DNA from: a bacterium
Lineage (GTDB): Bacteria; Bacteroidota; Bacteroidia; Flavobacteriales_D; Sanyastnellaceae
DNA: 64,000 nt
Assembly (NCBI GenBank): GCA_029979565.1
Contig: JAPOHG010000002.1
Span: 100,953 to 164,952 of the forward strand
Direction of reading: 5' to 3'
The first letter of the stretch is position 1; the number at the start of each line of letters is the position of its first letter. Below, piece by piece: positions 53,161 through 62,165 of this stretch. The translations under genes and the position numbers were made by a program. Under the pieces are notes generated by a model. That model was not told the DNA's origin. It worked only from the letters and a program-made list of their open reading frames with translations, and did no database searches.

Positions 53161-54171
53161 ATGCACAAGAACCTTCGACTCTTTTATTTTTTGCTTCTGG
53201 CTACGGCCATTGCCGCTGGTGTTCGTTACATGGACACCCAAGAAGCTGCCGAGATATCAATGGCGGAAAACGCCGCGGATTTTGCTGTAGCAGATACAGC
53301 GGCTGTGGACAAGATTTTCATTGCTGACAAGGACGGAAAACAAGCGTTGCTCGAACGAACGGCAGACCGGTACTGGAAGCTCAATGGCACTTATTTTGCT
53401 CGCAAGGATGCCGTGGATTTATTGCTCAAGACCTTCTTACGCGCGCGCGTTCAACGTCCTGTGCCAAAAGGCGAATTGGACAACGTGAACCGATTGCTGG
53501 CGGGTCGTGGGAAGAAGGTGGAAATTTACCAAGGTGGGGACACACCGGTGAAGACGTGGTACATTGGTACGTCGACCCAGAACCATACCGGTACATACAT
53601 GGTACTTGCCGATGCCAACGGTCAAATTGCGGAGGAGCCTTTCATTGTGCACATGGAAGGCTTTACCGGTTTTCTTTCCACGCGGTTTTTTACCGATGTA
53701 CGCGAATGGCGCTACACGGGCATGTTCGATTATCCTGGCAATTCACTTCGTCGAATTGAGATTGAAATGACGGATGCTGGCGGACATGTTTATTCCATGG
53801 AAGTAGATAGCACTGGAACCATACGTGTCGAAGGGGCCCCGCTGCTGAGCCGTGCGGATACGATGTTTTGGCAAGACCGATTCAACCGGTTTCGAAAGGT
53901 TCACTTGGAGACCTACAACAACCATTTGACTGAATCGGCGGAGGACAGTTTGCTAAATCGGGCAGAACCGGCCTTTCGCCTCCGTGCGTGGAGCCGTCAA
54001 GGCGAGGCCCCCAATGAAATCGAGTTGTACTGGAAAGCCCCGATTTCGGAGACGTACAACGACGATGGCGAGCTCAACAAGTGGGACGGGGCGCGGATGT
54101 ATGCAGTCTACAAAGGCGAAGCCGTCCTCGTGCAACGCTTTGTATTTGATCCCTTGCTCGAGGGGCTTTAA
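53161..54171 (+). CDS. DUF4340-like membrane-anchored protein downstream of gldFG
   Basis: The ATG at 53161 starts MHKNLRLFYFLLLATAIAAGVRYMDTQ, a single membrane anchor or signal. The track start at 53122 overlaps the gldFG end by 29 nt and is less likely. The rest is a periplasmic beta-rich domain with repeated units such as VDKIFIADKDGKQALLERTADRYWKLNGTYFARKDAVDLLLKTF. This resembles DUF4340, which often follows GldG-type genes. The length is about 336 aa. It probably works with the GldFG complex. Its last 4 bases overlap the convergent glycosyltransferase gene. Confidence 0.75.
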   Translation: MHKNLRLFYFLLLATAIAAGVRYMDTQEAAEISMAENAADFAVADTAAVDKIFIADKDGKQALLERTADRYWKLNGTYFARKDAVDLLLKTFLRARVQRPVPKGELDNVNRLLAGRGKKVEIYQGGDTPVKTWYIGTSTQNHTGTYMVLADANGQIAEEPFIVHMEGFTGFLSTRFFTDVREWRYTGMFDYPGNSLRRIEIEMTDAGGHVYSMEVDSTGTIRVEGAPLLSRADTMFWQDRFNRFRKVHLETYNNHLTESAEDSLLNRAEPAFRLRAWSRQGEAPNEIELYWKAPISETYNDDGELNKWDGARMYAVYKGEAVLVQRFVFDPLLEGL

Positions 54172-55196
54172 GGCAGCGGTACTTCACGAATTTCACCGAT
54201 GGTCGAATCCCGTCGTTTGAGGACTTTTACGATGAAGAATTCGCTCAGCAGTCCTTTGCCGTAGCTCGAGATTTGAATGAATCCAGCCAGAACTGAAAGC
54301 GAGGCTATCCGCAGGCTGCGGGTTTTCGCCACGGCATGGAGATACAAGAGCATCGTCCATGTAAAAAGCGGCAAGGGTGCCATCCATGCAACAGCAGTAT
54401 TTTGCAATGCAAGCATGCCGGGTACAATGAGCACAAGTGAGCGCGTATACAGGAAAAACCCGACGGGCATCCAGTGCAACAATTTCAATTCTCGCGGATA
54501 GAATTTTTGGATGTTGATGCGTGCTCGGCCAAAAAACTCGACCTGATCGCGAAATTGAGTGAACGAGGTTCTTCGCTTATGAAAAACGAATGCCTCAGGA
54601 ATCAACGCTGATTTCAGCCCATGTTCGATGAGGCGAAGAGAAAACTCAATGTCCTCCCCTTTGACGGTGATGCGGTACCCTTGCGAGACCTCCCAAGCCT
54701 TTCGAGAAATGCCCATGTTGAATGAACGCGGATGGAAGGTCCCAACGTTTTTCTTCCCTCCACGAATACCACCCGTAGTCAATGGAGAGGTCATGGAGTA
54801 ACTAATGGCCTTTTGCAAAGGGGAAAATTCCGGTGCTGCTGCATCGGGGCCACCATAAACATCAACATCAGGATGGGCCATCAAAAAGGCCTCTACCGCT
54901 TCGAAGTAACGAGGAGGAATGATGCAATCCGAATCGAAAACTACCATCCATTGTCCTTTTGCCCGTTCGAACCCGTAATTCCGAGCAAACCCTTGCCTCC
55001 CGTTTGTTTTGTAGTGGTAGTGAATCGCCAACCGATCGGAATAATCCATGACGATGTCCTCGGCCTTATCGCTGCTGCCATCTTCAATAACCAGCACTTC
55101 AAAATCCTGAAAAGTCTGCTTCGTCAGGGAAGCAAGCAACTCATCGATTTCGCTGGGTCGATTGAATAGAGGAATTATGACGGAATACTTCATCAC
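54168..55196 (-). CDS. Family 2 glycosyltransferase, membrane-anchored
   Basis: A GT-A fold starts at the N-terminus: YSVIIPLFNRPSEIDELLASL, VLVIEDGSSDKAEDIV, FARNYGFERAKGQWMVVFDSDCIIP (DxD-type metal site) and FHPRSFNMGISRKAWEVSQGYRITVKGEDIEFSLRL. The C-terminal 100 residues hold about three hydrophobic segments (LKLLHWMPVGFFLYTRSLVLIVPGML; LFTWTMLLYLHAV; IASLSVLAGFI). It likely adds a sugar at the inner membrane for a surface glycan. The length is 342 aa. Donor and acceptor are unknown. The gene stands alone. Confidence 0.87.
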   Translation of the reverse strand: MMKYSVIIPLFNRPSEIDELLASLTKQTFQDFEVLVIEDGSSDKAEDIVMDYSDRLAIHYHYKTNGRQGFARNYGFERAKGQWMVVFDSDCIIPPRYFEAVEAFLMAHPDVDVYGGPDAAAPEFSPLQKAISYSMTSPLTTGGIRGGKKNVGTFHPRSFNMGISRKAWEVSQGYRITVKGEDIEFSLRLIEHGLKSALIPEAFVFHKRRTSFTQFRDQVEFFGRARINIQKFYPRELKLLHWMPVGFFLYTRSLVLIVPGMLALQNTAVAWMAPLPLFTWTMLLYLHAVAKTRSLRIASLSVLAGFIQISSYGKGLLSEFFIVKVLKRRDSTIGEIREVPLP

Positions 55197-55254
55197 TGCT
55201 TTTCTTCAATCCAAATTATGCGGAGATATCTCACCACAGAGTGCTGGTCGCCGC

Positions 55255-55262
55255 TATCTTTG
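55255..55262 (+). promoter_or_regulatory. -7 promoter box of the thiolase gene
   Basis: TATCTTTG is a full TAnnTTTG match, 20 nt before the ATG at 55283, giving a short leader. Confidence 0.5.
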
Positions 55263-55282
55263 ACCAGACCACAGTGAATAAT

Positions 55283-56485
55283 ATGGACGCATTTATAGTT
55301 GATGGAGTCCGAACTGCCATCGGTAATTTCGGAGGAACTTTGTCGCCGGTTCGTACGGATGATCTTGGGGCACATGTTCTGCAATGCCTGTTGCAACGCC
55401 ACCCTGAACTGGACACAAAGGCCATAGGGGATGTATTGTTGGGGTGTGCGAATCAGGCGGGCGAAGACAACAGAAACGTTGCCAGGATGGCCTTGTTATT
55501 GGCGGGGTATCCTCACGAAATTCCGGGCGAGACCGTGAATCGGCTTTGTGCTTCTGGGATGGCCGCTGCTGTGAATGCCTCGCGTATGTTGGCATGTGAC
55601 GATGCCCAAATTGTTATAGCCGGAGGCGTTGAACACATGACGCGTGGACCTTGGGTGATATCGAAAGCCTCACGGGCTTACGGCAGGGATAGCCAGTTGT
55701 TTGACTCGAGTTTTGGATGGCGTTTTGTAAATCCCAAAATGAAGGCCAGCTTTGGCGTAGACGGGATGGGTGAGACGGCAGAAAATTTGGTGGAACACTA
55801 TGGAATTTCAAGGCAAGATCAGGATGCTTTTGCAGCCTGGTCCCAACGAAAAGCAGCTGCAGCACGTGCGGCGTTGGCGGAGGAGATTGTTCCGATAGAG
55901 ATTCCGCGTCGAAAACAAGAGGCATTGGTCTTCGCAGAGGACGAATTTGTCAAGCCCAATACAACGCCCGAAGGGTTATTGAACCTGAAATCTGCATTTC
56001 GCTCTGGTGGTAGTGTGACTGCAGGGAATTCATCGGGCCTCAATGACGGAGCTGCTGCACTGCTGTTAGCTTCTTCAAAGGGCTTGAAAAATCATCGATT
56101 GAATCCGCTGACCCGGATTTTGTCTTCGGGTGTGGTCGGTGTGGAGCCTCGAGTCATGGGCATAGGCCCGGTTGGTGCTTCGAGACTGGCCTTGGAGCGG
56201 GCGGGACTGAAACTGAGTGATATGGACTTGATCGAACTCAATGAAGCCTTCGCGGCGCAGGCGCTTGCCTGCACCCGAACGTTGGGATTGGATGATTTTG
56301 ATGCTCGCATCAACCCGCAAGGGGGAGCAATTGCATTGGGGCATCCACTGGGCATGACCGGAGCGCGTTTGCTATTGACGGCCTCGAAGCAGTTGGTACG
56401 CGCGAACAAGCGTTACGCCCTCGTGACCTTGTGCATTGGTGTTGGGCAGGGATACGCCGTGGTATTGGAAAACATGCAGCGCTGA
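55283..56485 (+). CDS. Thiolase, 3-oxoadipyl-CoA (PaaJ/PcaF) type
   Basis: The ATG at 55283 starts MDAFIVDGVRTAIGNFGGTL. Catalytic blocks are NRLCASGMAAAVNASRML (nucleophile Cys), GGAIALGHPLGMTGAR (His) and VTLCIGVGQGYAVVLE (second Cys). The phrases GCANQAGEDNRNVARMALLLAG and SSFGWRFVNPKMKASFGVDGMGETAENL closely follow PaaJ/PcaF thiolases, which cleave 3-oxoadipyl-CoA. A general acetyl-CoA acetyltransferase is the alternative. The length is 400 aa. A paaY-like gene follows after 7 nt, which supports a phenylacetate link. Confidence 0.87.
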   Translation: MDAFIVDGVRTAIGNFGGTLSPVRTDDLGAHVLQCLLQRHPELDTKAIGDVLLGCANQAGEDNRNVARMALLLAGYPHEIPGETVNRLCASGMAAAVNASRMLACDDAQIVIAGGVEHMTRGPWVISKASRAYGRDSQLFDSSFGWRFVNPKMKASFGVDGMGETAENLVEHYGISRQDQDAFAAWSQRKAAAARAALAEEIVPIEIPRRKQEALVFAEDEFVKPNTTPEGLLNLKSAFRSGGSVTAGNSSGLNDGAAALLLASSKGLKNHRLNPLTRILSSGVVGVEPRVMGIGPVGASRLALERAGLKLSDMDLIELNEAFAAQALACTRTLGLDDFDARINPQGGAIALGHPLGMTGARLLLTASKQLVRANKRYALVTLCIGVGQGYAVVLENMQR

Positions 56486-56492
56486 GGTTCCG

Positions 56493-57095
56493 ATGGTCCA
56501 GTCCTTCAAAAACATGATTCCTGTCGTCGATCCCTCGGCGTATGTCCATCCCATGGCTGTGGTCATTGGGCACGTATCCATTGGTCCGAACTGCTACATC
56601 GGGCCCGGTGCGGTGTTGCGCGGTGATTGGGGAAAAATCACCTTGGAAAAGGGATGCAACGTGCAGGAGAACGCCGTTTTGCACATGTTTCCTAAGGACG
56701 AAGTACGACTCAAAGAAGGGGCGCACATCGGACACGGAGCGATGATCCACGGCGCGACCATCGGCGTTCAAGCCATGGTTGGGATGAATGCGGTTGTGCT
56801 GGACCATGCAGTGATTGGAGACGGGTGCATAGTAGGGGCATTGGCGTTGGTCAAAGCCCGGTCGGAGTGGGAGGATAGAAGCCTCATCGTTGGCAATCCT
56901 GCGGAAAAGATTGGCGATGTTTCGGATGAGATGTTTGAGCACAAGGTGGAGGGCACGGCCTTGTACCAGCAACTGCCGCAGGACATGCAGCGCTTTGCGC
57001 AAGAGGTAAAACCCTTGGCGGCCGATCCAGGCAATCGCGTAGAGGATTTTCCCGATTTCGAAACGTGGCAGCAGCGCCGTCAGAAAAATTCCTGA
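56493..57095 (+). CDS. PaaY/gamma-carbonic anhydrase-like hexapeptide-repeat protein
   Basis: The ATG at 56493 follows the thiolase stop by 7 nt. The left-handed beta-helix is visible as hexapeptide repeats from about residue 18: IPVVDPSAYVHPMAVVIGHVSIGPNCYIGPGAVLRGDWG in family order. The metal-binding histidines of gamma-carbonic anhydrases are in VQENAVLHMF and GAHIGHGAMIHGATIG. The C-terminal helices (LPQDMQRFAQEVKPL) are as in PaaY, a thioesterase of phenylacetate degradation. Role by family and neighbour only; no other paa genes are in the window. The length is 200 aa. Confidence 0.83.
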   Translation: MVQSFKNMIPVVDPSAYVHPMAVVIGHVSIGPNCYIGPGAVLRGDWGKITLEKGCNVQENAVLHMFPKDEVRLKEGAHIGHGAMIHGATIGVQAMVGMNAVVLDHAVIGDGCIVGALALVKARSEWEDRSLIVGNPAEKIGDVSDEMFEHKVEGTALYQQLPQDMQRFAQEVKPLAADPGNRVEDFPDFETWQQRRQKNS

Positions 57096-57098
57096 AGC

Positions 57099-57857
57099 GT
57101 GGGAAGGTCCGGTAGGAGAAAGGTGGTCTTCAAGCAATTTGAAGTGCACGATGCATATTGTGCGATGAAGGTGGGGACCGATGCCTTGTTGTTGGGTTCG
57201 TGGTCCGATGTGTCGGATGCTCGAAAAATCATTGATGCAGGCACGGGAAGTGGCATTGTGGCCTTGATGGCGGCTCAGCGCGCACCCATCGCAGAAGTCA
57301 CTGGTGTAGAATTGGAGCCCAATGCCGTTGTTGAGGCGAAAGCAAATGGGGCACGAAGCCCATGGTCAGATCGTTTCTACGTTGTCGAAGGAACCATCCA
57401 GGCGTTTGCAGCAATGACAGAAAACCAAGGGGTATTCGATGTCTTTTTGATCAACCCGCCTTTTTTCCACGGCAAACCCAAGTCGCCGGATGAGGCGCGC
57501 AACCTTGCTCGACACGACGACGCTATGCCATATGCTGAGTTTCTCGACGCCGCTTGGAACCTGTTGAATCCAGAAGGAGCGTTGCAGGTGGTGTGGCCTT
57601 GGGAGCGGTGGGCCGAATTGAGAATCGGAGCTGAAGTGCGCGGATTCCATTTGCTTCGGCAAGCCGAAGTCTGCGGTCGGGAAGGACACGAACCGCGTCG
57701 GGTACTCAGTCATTGGATCAAGCTCCCGCCGACAGAGGCGCCTCAACACGAGGTGATTTGCATTGAACGTGGGGAGCGGGTCGACGGCCAGCCTCAACTA
57801 AGCAAACGGTACAAGGACTTACTGAGTCCGTTTGTGTTGACTTGGCCTGAGCCTTAG
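57099..57857 (+). CDS. tRNA1(Val) (adenine37-N6)-methyltransferase-like (TrmN6/YfiC)
   Basis: The start is uncertain. The track's GTG (57099) lies 3 nt after the paaY-like stop, and a second GTG lies at 57123 directly before the conserved VFKQFEVHDAYCAMKVGTDALLLGSW. That opening is diagnostic of TrmN6. The SAM loop is IDAGTGSGIVALMAAQ and the adenine-methylating motif is LINPPFF (NPPF). The C-terminus has a C-terminal strand block (HWIKLPPTEAPQHEVICIERG). It methylates A37 of tRNA-Val. The length is 244-252 aa. Its stop overlaps the stop of the convergent START-like gene by 4 nt. Confidence 0.87.
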   Translation: MGRSGRRKVVFKQFEVHDAYCAMKVGTDALLLGSWSDVSDARKIIDAGTGSGIVALMAAQRAPIAEVTGVELEPNAVVEAKANGARSPWSDRFYVVEGTIQAFAAMTENQGVFDVFLINPPFFHGKPKSPDEARNLARHDDAMPYAEFLDAAWNLLNPEGALQVVWPWERWAELRIGAEVRGFHLLRQAEVCGREGHEPRRVLSHWIKLPPTEAPQHEVICIERGERVDGQPQLSKRYKDLLSPFVLTWPEP

Positions 57858-58240
57858 GCGCCCAGCACTTGCTTCAAGCGATCGACTTGAGCGGCCCACA
57901 ATTCCTTGGTATCGTCGATTTCATCTTCTTCGGCAAAGTCGGTGATGACCAATGCTGTATCGCCTGTCAAGTCATCAATTTTGATGCGGAATTCAAAGAA
58001 ACTATTGATGCCTTCTTCTTCGTCTTCTAACCAACGAAATTTGGCAAACTCATCGCGTTTCTTGGAGATCAACCGCGCGCTTTCTTCGCTGCCGTCCCAA
58101 ATGAAAATGTGAACGTCTTTCTTGATGTTGACATCATCGCAGAACCACTCAGAAAGACCACTGGGAGTGCTGAAAATATTAAACAGTACGCCTTTGGAAC
58201 TGTTAATCGGAATTTCAATTTGAAACTTTTCTTTCTCCAT
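57854..58240 (-). CDS. START-like (SRPBCC) domain protein
   Basis: A 128-aa protein with the SRPBCC pattern: EKFQIEIPINSSKGVLFNIFSTPSGLSEWFCDDVNI, HIFIWDGSEESARLISKKRDEFAKFRWL, and the C-terminal helix ELWAAQVDRLKQVLGA. It resembles the small START-like proteins widespread in Bacteroidota, related to AHSA1. It could bind a hydrophobic ligand in a helix-grip cavity. No function is assigned. It stands between trmN6 and the tRNA gene. Confidence 0.82.
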   Translation of the reverse strand: MEKEKFQIEIPINSSKGVLFNIFSTPSGLSEWFCDDVNIKKDVHIFIWDGSEESARLISKKRDEFAKFRWLEDEEEGINSFFEFRIKIDDLTGDTALVITDFAEEDEIDDTKELWAAQVDRLKQVLGA

Positions 58241-58344
58241 CCTGTACCGCTAATTCGGGGAAGAGCAATATAAGCAGAATTGCGCGAACCACCGGAAGCT
58301 TTTGGGAATTTTGTACGCGTCATCGATATTCCTATTCCCTGAAC

Positions 58345-58352
58345 TATATTTG
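58345..58352 (+). promoter_or_regulatory. -7 promoter box of the tRNA gene
   Basis: TATATTTG is a full TAnnTTTG match. It ends 9 nt before the first base of the mature tRNA, as expected for a short 5' leader. Confidence 0.55.
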
Positions 58353-58361
58353 CGCCCGCTT

Positions 58362-58435
58362 GGCGGGATAGCTCAGCCGGTTAGAGCGCAGGATTCATAA
58401 TCCTGAGGTCGAGAGTTCGAGTCTCTCTCCCGCTA
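58362..58435 (+). tRNA. tRNA-Met (CAU anticodon)
   Basis: The cloverleaf can be drawn in full. The acceptor stem is GGCGGGA with TCCCGCT (one G-U pair at the end). T8-A9, then a D arm GCTC...GAGC, an anticodon stem CAGGA/TCCTG with loop TTCATAA (anticodon CAT), and a T arm GAGAG-TTCGAGT-CTCTC. The discriminator is A. CCA is not encoded, so the cca gene product must add it. The features fit an elongator Met tRNA. A tRNA-Ile that is modified to read AUA (also CAU) is the alternative; an initiator is unlikely given the paired first base. Confidence 0.93.
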
Positions 58436-58442
58436 CAATGGA

Positions 58443-58477
58443 AAGCTACTGACAGATGTCGGTGGCTTTTTCTTTTC
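58443..58477 (+). terminator. Intrinsic terminator after the tRNA
   Basis: AAGCTACTGA and TCGGTGGCTT pair around a 6-nt loop with G-U pairs, then a T-rich tract (TTTTTCTTTT). It starts 7 nt after the tRNA. Confidence 0.75.
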
Positions 58478-58696
58478 CATAATGCACAGGTCTCCGCTTT
58501 TCGTATTGGTAAAGACCGGGTACAATTGACACAAAAGGAGGTGTAAAAATCCGCTGAATCGACGAATGCATGTGGTAAATCCAATGGCTAACGCTATTTT
58601 CGCTGCGCTGTTAACGCACGGCACCGGGCTAGATGTTTATTGTTGCATTGACACCGTCACTGCAGAGGCCCATAGACAACCGACGACTACGTTGAA
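58478..58696. other. Non-coding stretch before the phosphorylase gene
   Basis: About 220 bp between the tRNA terminator and the next start. I found no convincing ORF, tRNA or clear TAnnTTTG box. The promoter of the glucan cluster must lie here, but I could not point to it. No copy of the 22-bp starch element is present. Confidence 0.5.
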
Positions 58697-61600
58697 ATGA
58701 GCGAGACGGAACACCGTAAAACCATATACCTCGGGCAACAGCCCTTACACCCATCCGATGCTGCTACATCAGGAGAGGAGGTCACCATAAAAGGAGAGAC
58801 TTTTTACAAAATCACGGCTGTGGACCGCATGCGTCCATTTTTCATGAGTATCGTCAGCCATTCTGACCACTGGATGTTCATCTCCAGCACCGGCGGATTG
58901 ACCGCTGGTCGGAAAAACAGCGACTTCGCCCTTTTCCCGTATTACACCGACGACAAGATTACCGAGTCTGCTGAGACCACCGGAAGCAAGACCATCATAC
59001 TCGTGGAGGAATCCAACCGGGAGTTGCTCTGGGAACCGTTCTCTTCTTTGTACCAAGGTGTGTACCGAATTGAGCGGAACTTGTACAAAAACGCCTACGG
59101 CAACAAGATCATTTTTGAGGAAATCAATGCGGATTTGAACCTGACATTCCGGTACCAATGGGCGCCCAGTGAACGCTTTGGTTTTGTGCGTCACGCCACG
59201 CTGGAATCAACGGCGAATGCGGCGATGTCGGTTCGTGTACTTGACGGGGTTCAAAACCTCCTACCATATGGAGTCCCACAAGGCCTTCAAGGCGGTTCAA
59301 GCAACCTCGTTGATGCGTACAAAAAGAGCGAGCTGGAAGGGGATACGCTCGGGATTTATGCCTTGAGTGCGCTGATTTCCGACAAAGCCGAACCCAGTGA
59401 ATCCCTGAAAGCCAATGTGGTTTGGTCCTTGGGGATGGAGCAACCGAAGGTGTTGTTGTGCTCCAAACAAGTAGCAGCATTTCGAACCGGAGCTGCCGTG
59501 GTGACTGAACGGGACCTCAAAGCAGAACGGGGTGCCTACCTCATTCAAGCGGACTTCGTGTTGGAGGCCGGCGCACCGAAGGACTGGATGATGGCTGCGG
59601 ACTTGGGCAAATCCATCCGTGACGTGATTCGGTTGCGGAGCGACTTGGAATCAATGAAGTCCTTGAAGCAGGACATTTTGGATGACATTGAAAAAGGATC
59701 GAAGGGGCTGATTTCGTTGATCGCGGCCAGTGACGGGTTGCAATTGACCGCCGATCGCCGCCGCAACATTCGCCACTTTGCGAACACCATGTTCAACGTG
59801 ATGCGCGGCGGGATTTTCGATGAAAACTATACCATTGAGAAAGCGGACTTCATGGCCTACATCGACCAGGCCAATCACAAGGTCTTCTTCAAGAAGTCAC
59901 CAGCCATGGCAACTTGGCCTGACCAGTTTGATTTGTTCTTCTTGCAAGATCAAGCGCGTGCAGACGACGACTTAAATTTCAAGCGACTTTGTGCGGAATA
60001 CCTGCCGTTGAAGTTCAGCCGTCGTCACGGCGACCCCAGTCGTCCTTGGAACAAGTTTAGCATCAACCTGCGAAACGAAGACGACGGCTCCAAAATCTTG
60101 GATTACCAGGGCAACTGGCGGGACATCTTCCAAAATTGGGAAGCGCTGGTGCACTCATACCCTGAGTTCATTGAGGGTATGATTTTTAAGTTTTTGAACG
60201 CGACGACATTTGATGGGTACAATCCATACCGCGTCTTCAAGGACGGGTTTGAGTGGGAGACCATTGAGCCGGACAATCCCTGGTCTTACATCGGATACTG
60301 GGGCGACCACCAGATCATTTACCTCTTGAAGTTCCTCGAGTTCTTGCAAGCGTATCACCCGGAGAAGCTCGACGAATATTTCGCCAACGACTCATTTGTT
60401 TACGCTAACGTTCCCTACCGCATCAAGCCGTACGAGGAATTGCTCAAGGATCCCAAGAACACCATTGAGTTCGATCACGAGCGTGAGGCTAGAATTGGAT
60501 TCAAGAAAGAGGAAATTGGCGGTGATGGAGCCTTGCTGCGTGAAGCGCACGTTTTTATCTACAAAGTGAATTTCGTTGAGAAAATCATGGCGACCATGCT
60601 GGCCAAAGTGGCCAACTTCATTCCGGAAGGAGGCATTTGGATGAACACCCAACGTCCCGAATGGAACGATGCCAACAACGCACTCGTTGGCAACGGGGTA
60701 TCCATGGTCACCTTGTGCTACTTGCGGCGCTTCATGGTGTATTTCCAAGATGTATTGTCTGCAACCGGTCACGAGGTAGTGCAGGTATCAGACGAGTTGC
60801 TGGCATGCTTCAATCGCATGAAGGCAACGTTATCCAACCAAGACGTCCTCTCTTCCCCTCGCATGACCAATGCCGATCGAAGGACCATTCTCGATGGGTT
60901 GGGGCGTGCAGCGAGCGACTACCGAGAGCAGATCTACACTTCGAATTTCGCTGGGCATAAATCGGCATTGAAGTTGTCTGATCTGGCAGATTTCATTGAC
61001 TCAGCATTGGCGTACTTAGAACACTCCATTGCCGCCAACAAGCGGGACGATGGACTTTACCACGCGTACAATTTGGTGACTGTTCAGTCCGATGGCGGAT
61101 TGGACATTACGTATCTGCCAGAAATGCTTGAAGGGCAAGTAGCGGTATTGAGTTCGGGATTGTTGGATGCAGAGGAGAGTTTAAGCGTATTGGACGCATT
61201 AAAAGCAAGTGCGCTCTTCCGAGAGGACCAATACAGCTACATCCTATACCCGAACAAGTCACTCCCTCGGTTCTTGGAAAAGAACAACATAGACCAGGAT
61301 GTCGTGGCAAAATCCCCATTGTTGTCAACGCTCGTGGCGGATGGAAATTCGGACATTGTGACACAGGATTGCAACGGAGGCTACCACTTCAATGGGAATT
61401 TCAACAACGTCAACGCCCTGCGTGCGGCATTGAAAACGCTCCCAGATTCCTATCAACCCCTTGTCGGAGCTCACCAATCTGAGGTTGAGGCCGCTTATGA
61501 GGGGATATTCAATCACAAAGCGTTCACAGGCCGTTCAGGCACGTTTTTCGGATACGAGGGCTTGGGGTCAATCTACTGGCACATGGTATCCAAGCTCCGA

Positions 61601-62158
61601 TTGGCAGCGTTTGAGGTGACCAATTCTGCTGTAGAATCAGGGGCTAGCGCTGATGTGGTGGGCCGCCTGTTTGATCACTACTTTGAAATCAATGCCGGCA
61701 TCGGTGCGCACAAATCCCCGGAGCTGTACGGCGCGTTCCCAACCGATCCGTATTCACACACGCCAGGAGGGAAGGGAGCTCAACAACCTGGCATGACCGG
61801 ACAGGTGAAGGAAGATTTGCTTTGCCGCTTTGGTGAACTCGGCGTTCGGGTTCAAGGAGGGCAGCTTCATTTTGATCGCTCCCTGATGCATGCTGAAGAA
61901 TTCCTCACCGCACCTGCGGTATTTGAGTATGTCGATGTAACCCAGCAAACGCAATCAATCGAATTGACTGCGGATAGCCTGGTGTACACCGTATGCCAAG
62001 TACCCGTTGTACACCAGCGAGGTGAAAAGGAAAGCATCGAAATCTCATGGAACGATGGCCGCACATCCCATGTCGATGGATTGGCATTGGACCGCGAGAC
62101 GAGCCGTAAGATTTTCCGAAGGTTGCACGAGGTTGTTCGATTGACAGTAACAGCTTAA
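58697..62158 (+). CDS. Putative GH149-type beta-1,3-oligoglucan phosphorylase
   Basis: A 1153-aa cytoplasmic protein without a signal peptide. The N-terminal beta region (MRPFFMSIVSHSDHWMFISSTGGLTAGR; WAPSERFGFVRHATLES) precedes an (alpha/alpha)6-type barrel (GFEWETIEPDNPWSYIGYWGDHQIIYLLKFLEF). The phrase QRPEWNDANNALVGNG has the Asp placed like the catalytic acid in GH94-type phosphorylases. Length and layout fit GH149, which phosphorolyses beta-1,3-glucan oligosaccharides to glucose-1-phosphate. GH161 is the main alternative. The next gene encodes a GH17-like lipoprotein, which supports a laminarin role. Family assignment is from memory of motifs, not from a search. Confidence 0.68.
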   Translation: MSETEHRKTIYLGQQPLHPSDAATSGEEVTIKGETFYKITAVDRMRPFFMSIVSHSDHWMFISSTGGLTAGRKNSDFALFPYYTDDKITESAETTGSKTIILVEESNRELLWEPFSSLYQGVYRIERNLYKNAYGNKIIFEEINADLNLTFRYQWAPSERFGFVRHATLESTANAAMSVRVLDGVQNLLPYGVPQGLQGGSSNLVDAYKKSELEGDTLGIYALSALISDKAEPSESLKANVVWSLGMEQPKVLLCSKQVAAFRTGAAVVTERDLKAERGAYLIQADFVLEAGAPKDWMMAADLGKSIRDVIRLRSDLESMKSLKQDILDDIEKGSKGLISLIAASDGLQLTADRRRNIRHFANTMFNVMRGGIFDENYTIEKADFMAYIDQANHKVFFKKSPAMATWPDQFDLFFLQDQARADDDLNFKRLCAEYLPLKFSRRHGDPSRPWNKFSINLRNEDDGSKILDYQGNWRDIFQNWEALVHSYPEFIEGMIFKFLNATTFDGYNPYRVFKDGFEWETIEPDNPWSYIGYWGDHQIIYLLKFLEFLQAYHPEKLDEYFANDSFVYANVPYRIKPYEELLKDPKNTIEFDHEREARIGFKKEEIGGDGALLREAHVFIYKVNFVEKIMATMLAKVANFIPEGGIWMNTQRPEWNDANNALVGNGVSMVTLCYLRRFMVYFQDVLSATGHEVVQVSDELLACFNRMKATLSNQDVLSSPRMTNADRRTILDGLGRAASDYREQIYTSNFAGHKSALKLSDLADFIDSALAYLEHSIAANKRDDGLYHAYNLVTVQSDGGLDITYLPEMLEGQVAVLSSGLLDAEESLSVLDALKASALFREDQYSYILYPNKSLPRFLEKNNIDQDVVAKSPLLSTLVADGNSDIVTQDCNGGYHFNGNFNNVNALRAALKTLPDSYQPLVGAHQSEVEAAYEGIFNHKAFTGRSGTFFGYEGLGSIYWHMVSKLRLAAFEVTNSAVESGASADVVGRLFDHYFEINAGIGAHKSPELYGAFPTDPYSHTPGGKGAQQPGMTGQVKEDLLCRFGELGVRVQGGQLHFDRSLMHAEEFLTAPAVFEYVDVTQQTQSIELTADSLVYTVCQVPVVHQRGEKESIEISWNDGRTSHVDGLALDRETSRKIFRRLHEVVRLTVTA

Positions 62159-62165
62159 TTCCGAG

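Noticed and set aside
56310-57149. A 279-aa minus-strand ORF
   Set aside because: It is antisense to the thiolase end and the paaY-like gene, both well supported by motifs.
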